Positions 11,116 through 22,612 of a stretch of 64,000 nucleotides of DNA are shown piece by piece. Position numbers and translations under genes: made by a program. The notes beneath the pieces are model-generated. The model did no database searches, was not told where the DNA came from, and saw only the letters and a program-made list of their open reading frames with translations. Origin of the DNA: Hepsetus odoe (lineage: Eukaryota; Chordata; Actinopteri; Characiformes; Hepsetidae); assembly GCA_017165825.1 (NCBI GenBank), contig CM029384.1, positions 19,765,158 to 19,829,157 of the forward strand. Direction: 5' to 3'. Each line of letters starts with the position of its first letter. The stretch's first letter is position 1.

Positions 11116-13920
11116 ACACCAGTTAACAACAAGAATATACAGACTTGCTTTGACTTTTTAGCTAAAAACTATTTGTGCCAATTCTAAGTGAGAATCCCTA
11201 CTTTGCCTTTTTCAGTCAGTCAGTTAGGGCTGAAAACCAGACAGTGATTTTTATTCCACAAAATAAAAACACATCAACTCTATTTCAGGTAATATTTCTT
11301 TAAATGGCACTCATTCTGTTTTTAGCACATGTTGTGCTAATACCACATAAAAGGTTTAGCTTATTTGACCTGTATACTACTGTTTTTGCATTATTTATGT
11401 AATGATTACAGCTATTTTTTTGTGTTTAGCAATTATGTAAAATAAAAAAATACATCTGTAAATGTAAATATTCACTAAAAGGTGTGGACTGTGTGATATG
11501 GTAATGTGCTGCAGAAGAAAGCAAAGCAGCCTTAGTCCACTAGTGTTTAACTGCAGCAGTCATTTAATCCTGGGTCCACAAAGATTTTCTACAAAAAGGT
11601 ACTGAAATATGTTATGGCCCTCACACATTGCTTCCTCTTTGCAGTTTCATTACAGGAAAACCAGCCAGAGCTCTCCCATCTGGATGTCTGTAGACATAAG
11701 CAATGATTCTTCAAGCCCTAACAATCCACAGAACATCTATTGAGGCTTGGCAGTCCAAACAGTGTTAAGTGCTGGTTTAAGAAACTATTAACTCATACAT
11801 TTGTGCAGAAACACAGGACTGTTTTGCTGTGGCATGATATGAAATGAAACATGGAGTCATCCTCATCAGATCATTTACTGAGATTAGAGGACTGATTGAA
11901 AATGAACCAGTCAATCACAACTGCACTTGCAAATACTTTGAATTTAGCACACCATGTGTATGCTTTATACCATTGATTTTTTTTTTTATAATTCTGTGAG
12001 ATTACTTTCCGTGGCTGGTGTATGTTTGTTGACAACATGCTTGCATCTCCACACTGGTCGCTTCAGGTTTCTACCATCCAGCAAGAAAAAAAAAAAAAAA
12101 GGCTGAGTTGCTTTTGCAGATTTGTTTCCATTTATGGACTGTAGAGAAAATGTATGCTTTAAACTTTCAGCACATAACACATGGGAATTTGGTTTTCTAT
12201 TATATTTTTAAAACAGTCAACATTACTGCCACATCTCTCTGCTTCAGCAACTGCTGGGATCCAACCTAACAATTCATTTTTTACGTGCAACACCTATTAT
12301 GACTGCTGTAGAGTCTACAGAGGTTGCACAAAAAATCTTGCAACACATTGAGAACACACTCAATATCACTTCATGTGTTATTGCCTGGTCAACCTGCATT
12401 ATTTTAAGCAGAATAATTCACTTTTATATGACCCATTAAACCACCCACACAACCACTCCTGCGCCTGACAGGCAGACCCAAAAGCCAATATTCTGCTATT
12501 CAGATTTTGTAAGAACATAAGTTTTCATAAATTTCAATTTGACACTGTATGTAAAATGTAAACACCTTAAAACAAAGTTTCAAAGCATCACAGCCCTGTT
12601 AAACAATTCAGTCTAGAGAAGGAAACTATGCTGCAGAAACAACCCGTTTCCAAATTATTCATTTTGTGAACACACATCAACACATTAGACATATAGTCAC
12701 CGTTTCAGACTATGGTGGTGTGGCCCCACCCTTTTAGTCTGAAAAAAGTTATTCAGCCTGGAATCCTTTTTGTACGAGGTGCAATACAGGACGACCAATC
12801 AGAATAGATGAATCAGTCTAAAGGTGCAGCAGCCAAAAAAGCCTGTTTCATTTTAACCCAAAAAGTGTTCGGAAAATAGCTGTGACAACATGAACTGCAG
12901 CTATACTGGATACATAAACCCACACAAATGCCATTAATAGACCGGGGGGGTGGGGGGTCAACTAAAATAAGAAAAGTAAAAGATACAAGCCATCAAAAAG
13001 CTTGATCCCAAAGAGATTCTTTAATGGCCATTGCCAAAACTTTTTTCGCATCTCCACTTTGTAGGAGTGCAAGCCAAGAACCATTGAGCAAAGCTTTATT
13101 TTTCAATAGCTTAAACATCCAGCTATGGATCACAAATGCTAAACCGCATCTGTTCAATAGGCTTGTCTTTCTAAGACAATTGCCAAGGCCACTGAGTGAA
13201 GTTACATCACAGGATGGGCGCAGGCGGCTGAATGTGACTTCTCTGAAAGTGTGCGAACTGAATGGTGGGAGGACGAGTTAATGTGGACGTGATAGAGATG
13301 TGTGTGTGTGTGAGGGGGGGGGGGAATGGTGCATTATCTGAGCCCTCCACACAGATTGAGCCTTGCAGCGATTGAGGTCACAGTTGAACATGAATGTGTG
13401 CAAACACTGCGCTTTGTCCCACACTGTAGACACTGTCGGGCACTGTTCGGTTCGACACTATGAGGAAACTCTTCATCTGAGGCCACAGCTGGGCTCTTCC
13501 ACACACAAAGAAGAAAAAAAAAAAAAAGGAGTAAAATGAAAGGATCATAAAATGTACCTAATATGGCTTAAGGGCTCTAAAAGACCGAATCACTTTTCTG
13601 CCTCATAACTCAACAATGCATTTTTCCCCTCCCTGTGCTGCAATGCAATGTACAAAACGCTAAACAGAGGTGTGTTGAGTAATCCAAACCCACACTCAAA
13701 GAATTTTGCCTCATTTAAATAACAATTTCACAAATCTATTCACTCAAAGTACTTAATGAGCCAATGAGTGCAGCGTCAACATCAGCAAAGGAGTCCGAAA
13801 TGATGCCCAATAAGTTGGTCAATTGGTAACTACAGACAAAGTCACTGATTAAGTAGATTACTTTCCGAATACCAGCTCTAAAACGACTCTGAATACTCTC
13901 AGCCCAAAATAAACACTGCT

Positions 13921-14012
13921 CATACACACACACATATACATTATATATATATATATATACACATATATATTTATTTTTAAACACATGTATGTATGTATGT
14001 ATGTATGTATGA
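13921..14012 (+). repeat. Compound microsatellite (CA)(TA)n then (TATG)n
   Basis: CA and TA dinucleotides to about 13971, then seven TATG units from 13985. The apparent minus-strand 113-aa ORF is a translation of this. Confidence 0.9.
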
Positions 14013-14182
14013 ACAGAATATTTAGTGTTGCACAGCTTACTGGTTACTCTGGTACCAGTTATTAGGTAACTCAACAAGCCTGTCTTGTATCAATAACTGG
14101 ATTAACTGTAGTTTTCTAAAATTAAGAATATAATTTTCTGGTGTATCACTGGATTACTAAATATTATAATTAACCAACAACA

Positions 14183-14335
14183 GCTTGTCCCAAAGGCTGC
14201 GGCCAGAATACCGACACGAATAACACCTGTTTCAGCGTCATTATACTGGCTGGCGGTCTCATTTAGTACAAATCTGAAATACCCTTACTGGTTTTTAAAG
14301 CTCTTAATTGTATAGGCACAGCAATCTCTGCTTTA
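14183..14335 (+). mobile_element. L2-like LINE reverse transcriptase fragment
   Basis: Plus-strand translation gives QLVPKAAARIPTRIT and SASLYWLAVSF, then LLIV with stops. This resembles the LVQNAAARLLTR / ASLHWLPVRFRIDFK region near the C-terminus of fish L2/Rex-type reverse transcriptases. The frame is broken. Confidence 0.6.
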
Positions 14336-14906
14336 GTGAAGGTCACTAAAATAAAATAATCCCCTCAATAAGTGTCATTTGCCACATAAACCAATTTATA
14401 ACCATATATAACAGAAAAATAATAAATAAACACATATACAGTTAAATGTAATGCATTGTTAAAATGTTTATAAAAACTCAAAAAAGGTTGAGTGCTGATT
14501 TCTCTATGCGCACCTGATTTGTTTGGTTCTGTTATAAAATATCAGTGTATGTAGCTATTTTCATACTAGTGTTCACTGAACTTCTAAATGCTTAGACCAA
14601 ATTCTTTAACAGTACTAACTCTACTATTCCTGTGGTTCTAAGTTATAGGCCTGAGGGACTGCTGGCCTGCAGGTTTTAGAGTCTCTCTCCTCTGAACACA
14701 CCTGACAACTAATAAACGTATTTCTTTAAAGGGCACCCAGGCCTTCCTGGGTGAAAGTTAGTGGAGCAGGAAAACAGTTCATTATGCAGGGCAGTGAAAT
14801 TCCAGCACCTGGACTAGGAAGCACTGCTCTTTACTGGCATCAAACCTGATATTCAGCTTTAATTTAACGGATACATACAGGATGTCTGGAGACCCCAAAC
14901 TATTCT

Positions 14907-15103
14907 ACATTTACATTTGCGGCATTTCGCAGATGCTCTTATCCACAGCGACTTCCATGCCCTCATTACAGGTACAGTCCCCCTGGAGCAACTCAGGGTT
15001 AAGGGTCTTGCTCAGGGACCCAGTGGTGGTAGTCCTAGATCTAGATCTTTTGATCCAGAGGTCCATAGGCAAGTACCCTACCACTAGACCACTACCACCC
15101 TAT
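14907..15103 (-). repeat. tRNA-derived SINE, family B
   Basis: Reverse-complement of a SINE whose 3' end is the 'cattt-gcagatgctcttatcc-cagcgactt' block (gapped here) and whose head reads GGTGGTAGTGGTCTAGTGG. Same family at 21078, 24388 and 59892. Confidence 0.8.
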
Positions 15104-15345
15104 CCTAGATTTCTAGGAAAAAGCTTTTTACAAATAGAAGGTTCGAGTGTTTGATTATTCTGAATACAAACTGCATCTCTAATTTGACACTGTGTTATAT
15201 AATTGTTGATACTGGGTCCCTATGACAATGCATGTGTCAATGTTACCTGCTGCTGGGCTTGCATTCACAGGGCCACAGATATGAGTGAGGGATAAGGTTA
15301 AGAGAGCTTTCATAATTAGTTATTGCTGCAGTTTTGGTTTTACAA

Positions 15346-15346
<1 letters not shown>

Positions 15347-15388
<42 letters not shown>
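15347..15388 (+). repeat. (CA)21 microsatellite
   Basis: Uninterrupted CA dinucleotides. Confidence 0.97.
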
Positions 15389-15392
<4 letters not shown>

Positions 15393-16470
15393 GAGGATGC
15401 CTTCAGACATCTCTGATGTAAGCATTTTATCCTGCAACAGTTCACCCAAAAATTAGCTGCAGAATATTTATTTATTTTTTTAAATTTCATAAAGGAACAA
15501 CTGTGTGTGTGCAGTTAACTACTGTTTTTACCAGCTGCAGGAAAAAATAAATAAATACATAAATCTGCTTTTCACCCTGTGAGAGCTGGGAGAGGCTCCA
15601 GCACTGCCCATGACTAGCTGGGATAAGCAGTTAAAATAATGAGTAAGAATGAAAAAATATTAACATGACCATTTTTTTTTTCTCAAATAAAGTCTGGTTA
15701 ACGCTTACATACCTTTCTGAGATACTTTGCAGAGTTAGCGAAGAGAGCAATACAAGAAAGGTAAGGATTGTAAGACTGAGCAGCAGGACTATAAAGTATT
15801 CATTACCATCAATTACTGCCCATATCCCAACAAGTTGCTTTTCCTTCAGGTCCACTTAGACAGAAAATGATCCTAATGGCAGAATGTATAACTTCTTTTA
15901 ATTACTTTATTGTAATGTAACATTTTTTTTAAAATAAACAATTACTCCAAAAAAACAAAAACAAAACAAAACAAAACTAACAAACAAAACACACCACACC
16001 ACAAAACCTTCATTGCATTGTGTTCCATTTTTTGTGACATTACAAAAACATCCATTATAATTTTAGAATTTTTGCAACTGTGTATCCATCTAGGATTGAA
16101 TGTTTACACACCTAATGAGTCTTTCAAAAAGTTAAGAACTGTCCATCATATGGACCCTTAACTTAATACCTCATATTAACTCACCTGTTTCTGTGATGTG
16201 TTTGACAACAAAACATTGAGCAAAGGCTCAGTTCATTTACAGGACACTGGCAGCACGGGAGGGAACACATTGCCCTCATTTGATTGAGTCATACTGGTAT
16301 GAGTTGGAAAGTCTGAAATGCTTTTGATAAGTGTCAAGCTGAAGCAGAAGGCATACCAAAAAATAAAGAGTACAAAAAAGGTCCGGGTAACACACTCTGA
16401 TTAAGCAAAACAGAGGGAAAAACTGTGCAATGGAGTAAAAGATGTGGCCTCTTTGTTTAAGTCCTACACC

Positions 16471-16478
16471 CCCCCCCA

Positions 16479-16515
<37 letters not shown>
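16471..16515 (+). repeat. C-run plus (CA)n microsatellite
   Basis: A run of nine Cs, then CACCACACAC and pure CA to 16515. A further (CA)n lies at 16560-16576. Confidence 0.93.
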
Positions 16516-16516
<1 letters not shown>

Positions 16517-16750
16517 CAGACAAAACGGCTTGTTTACAGTTGGCCAGAGCACACGCGCACCCACACACACACACACTGAGAGGCCCAGGGTTTATTTAAG
16601 AACTTTTCCCTCTGGAGAGGGGGAGGAGTGTGAGGTGGAGGAAAAAAAAGAGGACGTCCTGGGCACAACATGGAGAAGAATTTCAAAGTTTCACCCTCAT
16701 GCAGTCCTTCACAAGTACTGTCTATTACACCTCCACCCCCAACAAACAAA

Positions 16751-17450
16751 AACAGCTGGAAAAGAAGCTTGATTCTAAGAAATACACAAGATCTAACCAT
16801 CTCCATGTCCTTAAAGGGCGCGGGGCATGGAAACTGCCACAGAAAGTTGAAAAGATATCATTTCAGATGATACCATCTGATCTTCAACCCGTTCATTTTG
16901 ATAGAAATGCTTCTCTGCAATAAGATCTGGACCACTCCTCCTGTCTATCAGATTCCCCACAACAGCCAAAAACAGCTGGAAAAAGGAGCTCAGTCCTAAG
17001 AAATGCCCCAAATCCTATCAGGTCCACGCACTTTAACGCGTGATGGGTATCAAAACCAGCAAAGAAATTGTAAAGTTTATAATTTCAGATGCTTTTCTTG
17101 GACAAGATCAAGATCCCCTCCTCGACAACCAAAAACAGCTGGAAAAGAAGCATGAATGTACCAGCTCAGTGCACTTTAAAGCATTATGGGCATCAGAAGG
17201 GGCAAAGAAAATGGAAAGCACATAATTTCAGATGATCTTCAAGCAGTTAATTCAGATAGAACATGCTTTCCTGATATAAAATGACATTCCTGTCTATCAG
17301 GCACCGCCACAAGAGCCAAAATCAGCTGGGGGGGGGGGGGGGGAATGCACCAGATCCAACCAGCTCTGTTCAATTTAAAGCGTCACGCTTTAAAGGACAC
17401 CATAAGGGCCAAAGAAAGTGGAAAGTTGATCGTTTCAGCTGGTTTTCTGC
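16751..17450 (+). repeat. Degenerate tandem array, four units of about 160-220 bp
   Basis: The block AACAGCTGGAAAAG recurs at 16751, 16971, 17134 and, altered to ATCAGCTGGGG, at 17321. Each is followed by related blocks in the same order: AAGAAAT/ATGCACC, CTTTAA(A)G with ATGGGCATC, CAAAGAAA-TGGAAAG, and ATTTCAGATGAT. Units 2 and 4 also share a CCTGTCTATCAG segment just before the E-box. No coding potential is conserved across units. Confidence 0.7.
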
Positions 17451-18245
17451 ACCCCACCCCCCGGCACTGCATTGGCCACCCCTTCAGTCCAGTATCCTAA
17501 AGAATAAGTAGGCATCAATTCACTGCCATAGATACCACGCCATGCTTTTCGGACCCGGGACCCTGAGAGAAGCGAAAACTCCTCGGTGAAAGCGAATTTA
17601 AACCTCTCCGCAGGGGCTCGGGTTCGTGTAAGAGCTCCAGCGTTTTCTCGGTGTCAGGAGGGCGAGTTTTCTCCGCTTGGCAAAGAGGGAGGAGGTGGTA
17701 GGGGGCACTGAGCTGGCAGGGGGAAATGCGGCGGGTCACTGATAACCAGTAGGGATAGCAAGGGGGAAGGAAGAAAGAGAACGAAGAGAAGGAGGAGAAG
17801 AAGAAAAGAAGCGTTGGGCCGCGGCGCTGATGGTCGGCCGCCCCTCCTCTATACGGTTCAGGCAGCCGAGGTAGCGCCGGGCCGAGAAGGGTCTCTCCAG
17901 CCCTCCGCTGTTCCTTTTTTACTCTTACAGGGCAGCAGAACGAGTCCGCAAACCCAACGGCGCATGCAAAACGCAGAAAACGTCCAGATTCGCCCACCTT
18001 ATTTCACAGACATCAACAGGTCATCCCGGGACAAACGCAGGAACTGGGGGCGAGCCGGACTGAACCAACGCAGACATTGCAGGGGGGGAGGGAGATAGAG
18101 GGACCCACGATTAAACACCGATTATAATGCAAAAAAACAGCGCCCTGTCGGCTGATTCCCGACTGTTTTACACGCTCCTATCCCCCTTATATCAGACTCG
18201 AGAACAGGCAATGCGCCGAGAGGTCCGTGAAGTGGTTCAACTTTT

Positions 18246-18248
<3 letters not shown>

Positions 18249-18278
<30 letters not shown>
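18249..18278 (+). repeat. (TG)15 microsatellite inside the CpG-rich region
   Basis: Pure TG dinucleotides between CTTTTCC and the CGGTACCGTTCG sequence. Confidence 0.95.
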
Positions 18279-18279
<1 letters not shown>

Positions 18280-18491
18280 GGTACCGTTCGTCTGCGCCCA
18301 TCCCCCACCCACCGAAAAAAATGCCCAAAAATATGCAGAAACGCGAGACAGTAATATACAACAAACTAAACAACAAATATAAACAGACACACAAATAAAT
18401 AAACACAGTAGCAGATTGACCTGGTCGCCCCCTCCCCTGTCGGTCGTTGGGTCGGTCGGTCCGGTACGGTCTGTGAACGTTATCCACTCAC

Positions 18492-18640
18492 CAGCTGCGC
18501 GCGCGCGAGAGCCGTTCCGAGGCGCCGCTGCTATGGACGCGTCCGACACGCTCGCGCTCCCTTGCGCTACAAACGGCCATTCATTGTGAGGCGACGAGCG
18601 AAGGCGCGCTGTCGACCGCAGAGCAATCGAGCGCAAGCTC
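18492..18640 (-). other. nacc1: Candidate NACC1 non-coding exon 1
   Basis: A near-consensus minus-strand donor (CAGCTG|GTGAGT, intron from 18,491) lies at the downstream edge of the most CpG-dense block. The transcription start is not visible, so the upper limit is approximate. A weaker alternative donor, AAG|GTGGGC, lies at about 17,997. Confidence 0.45.
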
Positions 18641-19124
18641 CCGTCTCCTTTTGCTGTTTTTTTTTCTCCACGCCGAGCGCAGAGTCACCGATCAAACCAG
18701 ACGTGGCCGCGTCACTCGGTCGCGCGATCAAGTTCATCATCGATTTTTTTTTAAAAAAACGGATCTTTGCCTTATTAAATATGAAAAGTTCAAACAAACA
18801 TGGAACTGTTTTTCACATAAAATGTCAGTCTCGAAAACGACAACCTGCCGACAAGAAAACCGGTAGATTGACAAAATAACGAAAAGTATTTATTAATTAA
18901 ATATATTTATTAAACATAAAAAGTACAAACAAACATGACACTGCTTTCCTAATGGCAACGACAGTATCAGCAAGCGTACAAAAAACACCTAAAGAAAATA
19001 ATATTTTATGAATAAAATAGATACGTGAATAAACAACATTCAGAACAAATTAGCTAATTTTAAATATTAAATAATTAAATACGAAAAATACAAACGTAAC
19101 ATTTTGTTTTCCACTTGAAAAATA

Positions 19125-19125
<1 letters not shown>

Positions 19126-19220
<95 letters not shown>
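19126..19220 (+). repeat. (TA)n(CA)n compound microsatellite, about 95 bp
   Basis: TA dinucleotides with one AATATA break, then CA units to 19220. Two short minus-strand ORFs of IYIY and VCVC repeats are artefacts of it. Confidence 0.95.
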
Positions 19221-19223
<3 letters not shown>

Positions 19224-19328
19224 TACAAGCATACATAAATGCTGGCTACAGTAAACCAGTTCATGCACAATTTAAAAGAAAAATAACAGTTAAAATTAAT
19301 TTATGAATAATTATGTCGATCACACATA

Positions 19329-19379
19329 TGCGCATGCGCTTTTCTGCGCGTCTGGCGGCCTTTTCGTTGCCATGGCAAC
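19329..19379 (+). promoter_or_regulatory. NRF1-like site plus perfect RFX X-box
   Basis: TGCGCATGCGC at 19329-19339 fits the NRF1 core. GTTGCCATGGCAAC at 19366-19379 is a perfect palindromic X-box, the site bound by RFX factors, which in animals is frequent in promoters of ciliary genes. The surrounding 250 bp is CpG-richer than its flanks. Direction and target gene are inferred. Confidence 0.6.
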
Positions 19380-19503
19380 AACGGCAGAGGCAACGCCTAG
19401 TTTCCCGTATGTGAGGCCAAAGCGCACACGAACAAGGATTAACATCCAGGAGGTTCTCCGGCTCGATCCGGCTCGTTTTGTTTTCCCATCCGGACCAGTT
19501 TAA
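19372..19503 (+). CDS. Short ORF starting inside the X-box; unidentified, tentative
   Basis: 43 codons from the ATG at the centre of the X-box (GCCATGG is also a good Kozak context), beginning MATTAEATPSFPYVRPKR and ending FVFPSGPV. Composition is not repeat-like. Possible splice donors lie inside it (CCC|GTATGT, TAT|GTGAGG), so the true exon may be shorter. No family was recognised. It could be a first coding exon, an upstream ORF, or chance. Confidence 0.25.
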   Translation: MATTAEATPSFPYVRPKRTRTRINIQEVLRLDPARFVFPSGPV

Positions 19504-19907
19504 ACTGTATCTTAAACGGATCTTGGTGCGTTGTTTAAGGTGGAATTGCAAACTCAACGCACAGGCGAATCAGCCGCCCTACGATTATTTATACATGTGA
19601 CACTGGTCACAAAGCCCGCTCTCCTCATTTTTATACACTGTTTTTAAATATTTCACGCTTACTTTAAAGATGTGACTGACAGCTGTAGCCGATAAACCTG
19701 ATATGTTAAAAAGAGATGCACACTTCTAAAACTACCACATTTAAGTATTATATGCCAATCTGGCAACATGTAAGCAATTGGTACGTTGTTAAGTTACTAA
19801 GGCGTTGACTTTTGTGATGATCATGTTTTATTATTCATATTGTAGAGTGTTATTTATAATATACACGTGCTATTTTTATTCAAGTTAAAAAAAAACGAAC
19901 TAAATAA

Positions 19908-20070
19908 ATGGAAGATTATAACCCGTTCCTGCCTTATATTGACCCATGGTGTCCTCACGTTACCCCGGCCAGGCAACATATCCAAACGCATTTTTCAGCC
20001 TCAAAGCTCATCCCCTCCGGGCTTCCGTATGGACAGCATGGGAGAGCCTGGGATTCGTCGGGATGCCAGG
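19908..20070 (+). CDS. Candidate exon of an unidentified plus-strand gene
   Basis: ATG at 19908 opens an 93-codon frame beginning MEDYNPFLPYIDPWCPHV. The first 55 or so codons have balanced, Pro/His/Tyr-rich, non-repetitive composition, and a donor-like GCCAG|GTTGAT ends it at about 20070. Further on the frame enters a (TTTTA)n microsatellite and is certainly non-coding there. A T-rich acceptor-like TTTTTATTCAAG lies 20 bp upstream. Proline- and aromatic-rich small proteins are common among axonemal proteins, which would fit the X-box promoter, but this is speculation. Confidence 0.3.
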
Positions 20071-20144
20071 TTGATATGAATGCCCCGTCCAGCCTGGCTC
20101 ACTTTTCTACTGAAACCTTGGGTTCTTCATCTGAGACGCCTACT

Positions 20145-20177
20145 ATTTTATTTTATTTTATTTTATTTTATTTTATC
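20145..20177 (+). repeat. (TTTTA)n microsatellite
   Basis: Six to seven TTTTA/TTTTAT units. Confidence 0.9.
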
Positions 20178-20189
20178 TTTGATGTTTAA

Positions 20190-20960
20190 TTAAAAGAAAT
20201 AAAGAGCGGGAAGGGTAACATCAAATGAGCTATTTTTTTTACAACTCAAAGAAACAACAGACGTGTAATAAATGAAGATAAGATCCTTTGAGTCCTCACC
20301 ATTTTTGTTTAAATAAAGCATAAAATACCATTTAATATCCGCATCTAGCTTGTTCTTCAGATGAGAGACTGCTTAAAATAGCCTGCTCTTGAAATCTTTA
20401 CCTCAGTCTATTCAATTATCATGGAAGAAACATCAGGAAGGCAGTGTCTGATCGAGGTTGGCACAGTCAGTGAGAAATGATTGAGAAAGTGGAAGGATTA
20501 TTCATGCGCAGGCCGAATAGCTTTACCCTGGGCTCCCTCACCAAGCTTCGTTCTGCTTGCTTGGTGCATTACACAACCAGACATGTCTTGAAGATCACAC
20601 AGGATGATGAATTTAGAAGTGCCTTTTGTGTCATTAACAACAACAAAAATAGTAGCCATAATAATAATGAGGACGATGATACGTATTTTTATTACAAGCT
20701 CATACACTTTAGTCTTACAGACACATCCATCCACATCTTCTATTGACCTCGTACCCATCTCCACTTTCAGAAAAGGTATTTCTTTTGAATGTACAACAAG
20801 ATGGAGTCGTGCCTTTTAAATTACTTCATCAAGGACTCCGTGCTTACTCAGACAGTCAGTGTCTGTTTTGCCTGCAGAGCAGAATAGCCTCCTCAGGAAC
20901 AAATGATAGAAGCGCACTGCCACCTAGCGGCACAAACCTTTAGTCCAAGCCTCATACATG
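20190..20960. other. Unassigned, no gene or repeat recognised
   Basis: AT-rich low-copy-looking sequence. Short ORFs on both strands lack recognisable motifs. It ends with a CTCF-like motif at 20917-20930. Confidence 0.5.
20917..20930 (-). promoter_or_regulatory. CTCF-like motif
   Basis: The minus strand reads CCGCTAGGTGGCAG, one base from the CCGCGNGGNGGCAG form of the CTCF consensus. Confidence 0.45.
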
Positions 20961-20972
20961 CCCGTATTAAGG

Positions 20973-21418
20973 GTCTTTGTCATTTTGAAACACAGCACTG
21001 CACACTGAATAACGACGAAATGCATTCTCTGCATTTAACCCATACACACCGTGCAGCAGGGGGCAGACATTTCCCATAGGATGGTGGTCGTCTAGCGGTA
21101 GGCTACTCGTCTACAGACCAAGAAGTCAAAGGTTTGAATCCCACCTCCAGCACTAACACCATGGGCTTCCTGAGCAAAACCCTTAACCCCAAGTTGCTCC
21201 AGGGGGACGGTCCTTGTAATCAGGAATTGGAAGTCGCCCTGTATAAGAGTGTCTGCAAAATGCTGTAAATGTAAACATAAATGTCCAACACTTGGGGAGC
21301 AGTGATGGGGATGATACCTTGCTCACGTGTACTTCAGGGCAACTTACTAGTCAGGGAATCAAACCTACAACCTTCCGATACTGGGGCCTTGTGAAACACT
21401 AAGCCACCGTTGCCCCCA
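20973..21418 (-). repeat. SINE family A split by a SINE B insertion
   Basis: The minus-strand SINE-A body occurs in two pieces: 20973-21077, ending in the GTGCAGCAGGGGGCAGAC box, and about 21285-21418, from GGGGAGCAGTGATGGGG to CACCGTTGCCCCC. A SINE-B lies between them. Confidence 0.8.
21078..21278 (+). repeat. SINE family B, nested in SINE A
   Basis: Full head (GGTGGTCGTCTAGCGGTAGG, B-box-like GGTTTGAATCCC) through to the TAAGAGTGTCTGCAAAATGC and GTAAATGTAA tail. Because it interrupts SINE-A it is the younger insertion. Confidence 0.8.
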
Positions 21419-21594
21419 CTGCATAGGCTACCACTGCAAGCATTATTATGAGGATGATGATGATGATTTTTATAAATAATTTATATTTAAGGGTATTTAG
21501 TTTGTAATTATATAATATTAATAAAAGTTATATATGTAAGTGTTTTGTTTTGTCATGTTGTTTCTCCACCTCATTCTCCTCCTCTTCCTCCCAT

Positions 21595-22418
21595 CATCAT
21601 CATCATCTTATTATTATTACTATTATTCTTTCGGATGCTCCCATTTAGCAGTCTTCACAGTGCATCATCTGTTTCCGTTTCTTCCTGTCCTCTGCATCTT
21701 CCTCCTTCAAACTGACCACCTGCATGTCCTTTCTCACCATACATACATACATACATAAACCTCCTCTAATCTTCCTCTTTTCCTCTTTCCTGGCAGCTCC
21801 ATGTTCAAAATCCTCTTCCCAATATAATCCCTGTCTCTCCTCTGGACATGTCAAAACCAACGCAACCTTGCTTCTCTAACTTTGTCTCCAAAGCATCTAA
21901 CCTGAGCTGTCCCTCTAATATACCCATTTCTTATCCGGTTCATCCTCGTCACACCCAATGAAAATTCTAGCATCTTTAACACTGACACCTCCAGCTCCGC
22001 ATCCTGTCTCTTCGTCAGTGCCATCGTTTCCAACCCGTACAACATAGCTGGTCTCAGTACCATCCTGTAAACCTATCCTTTTACTCTCGCTAGTACCCGT
22101 CTGTCACAAATCACTCCAACCACTTTTCTCAACCCATTCCAACCTGCCTGCACTCTCTTCTTAACCTCTCTTCCACGCTCGCTGTTGAGACTTTTCATCC
22201 CAAGTTTTTAAATTCCTCCACTTTTGTCACCTCTACTCCCTGCATCCTAACCACTCCACTTTCCTCCCTTTTGCTCACACTCATGTATTTTGTCTTTGTC
22301 CTACTCACTTTCATTCCTCTCCTCTCTAGAGCACAATCTCCATTTCTCAAGGTTCTCCTCAAGCTGCTCTCTACTCTTGCTACAGATCACAAGATCATCA
22401 GCAAACATTATTATTATT
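21595..22418 (-). mobile_element. RTE-type retrotransposon, 3' portion (copy 2)
   Basis: The minus strand encodes the C-terminal part of the reverse transcriptase ORF. Fragments read PAMLYGLETMALTKRQ, LGVTRMNRIRNGYIRGTAQV and KVREARLRWF, then REDMQVV, in more than one frame. The 3' end carries the TGCTAAATGGGAGCATCCG block and a simple-sequence (TAA/GAT)n tail typical of RTE. The 5' part is absent, as expected for 5' truncation. CT-rich runs on the plus strand are only its complement. Confidence 0.85.
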
Positions 22419-22427
22419 ATGTTGTGT

Positions 22428-22612
22428 GGCCCTGAGTTACCCTTGAGCAAGGTACCGTCCCCGTCACTGCTCCCTGGGCGCTTTCATAGCTGCCCACTGC
22501 TGCACGGTGTGTGTTTGTTCATGGGTCAAATGCAGAGGCCCAATTTTGTTGTGGTTCACTGTGGGCTGTGCTGTGTTCTCAATGACAAGAATAGTCACCT
22601 TCAATTCAACAT
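22428..22612 (+). repeat. SINE family A, 5'-truncated
   Basis: Starts at CCCTGAGTTACCCTTGAGCA and runs to AATGACAAGAATAGTCACC. The tRNA-like head is missing. Confidence 0.85.

Larger units (their letters stand above)
9869..18491 (-). other. nacc1: NACC1 intron 1
   Basis: About 8.6 kb between the inferred non-coding exon 1 donor (18,491) and the exon 2 acceptor. It contains a hAT MITE, a tatagcgc-type dispersed repeat, an L2-like LINE fragment, a SINE-B, several microsatellites and the degenerate tandem array at 16.75-17.45 kb. Stretches 11.1-13.9 kb and 15.4-16.4 kb show nothing recognisable. The exon 1 assignment is inference, so the upper limit is uncertain. Confidence 0.55.
17515..18700 (-). 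promoter_or_regulatory. nacc1: CpG-rich promoter region, probable NACC1 promoter
   Basis: Within an AT-rich window this stretch is GC- and CpG-rich, most of all at 18420-18640 (GCGCGCGCGAGAGC, GACGCGTCCGACACGCTCGCG, GGCGACGAGCGAAGGCGCGC). No TATA box is evident upstream. Position, about 8.6 kb upstream of the first coding exon, fits the NACC1 layout known in mammals, where exon 1 is non-coding. Assignment to NACC1 is inference. Confidence 0.65.

Noticed and set aside
17515..17997. 160-codon minus-strand ORF in the CpG-rich region
   Set aside because: GC-rich sequence gives long chance ORFs. The peptide has a poly-Ser/Phe stretch from simple sequence and no recognised motif. It falls in the inferred NACC1 intron 1.
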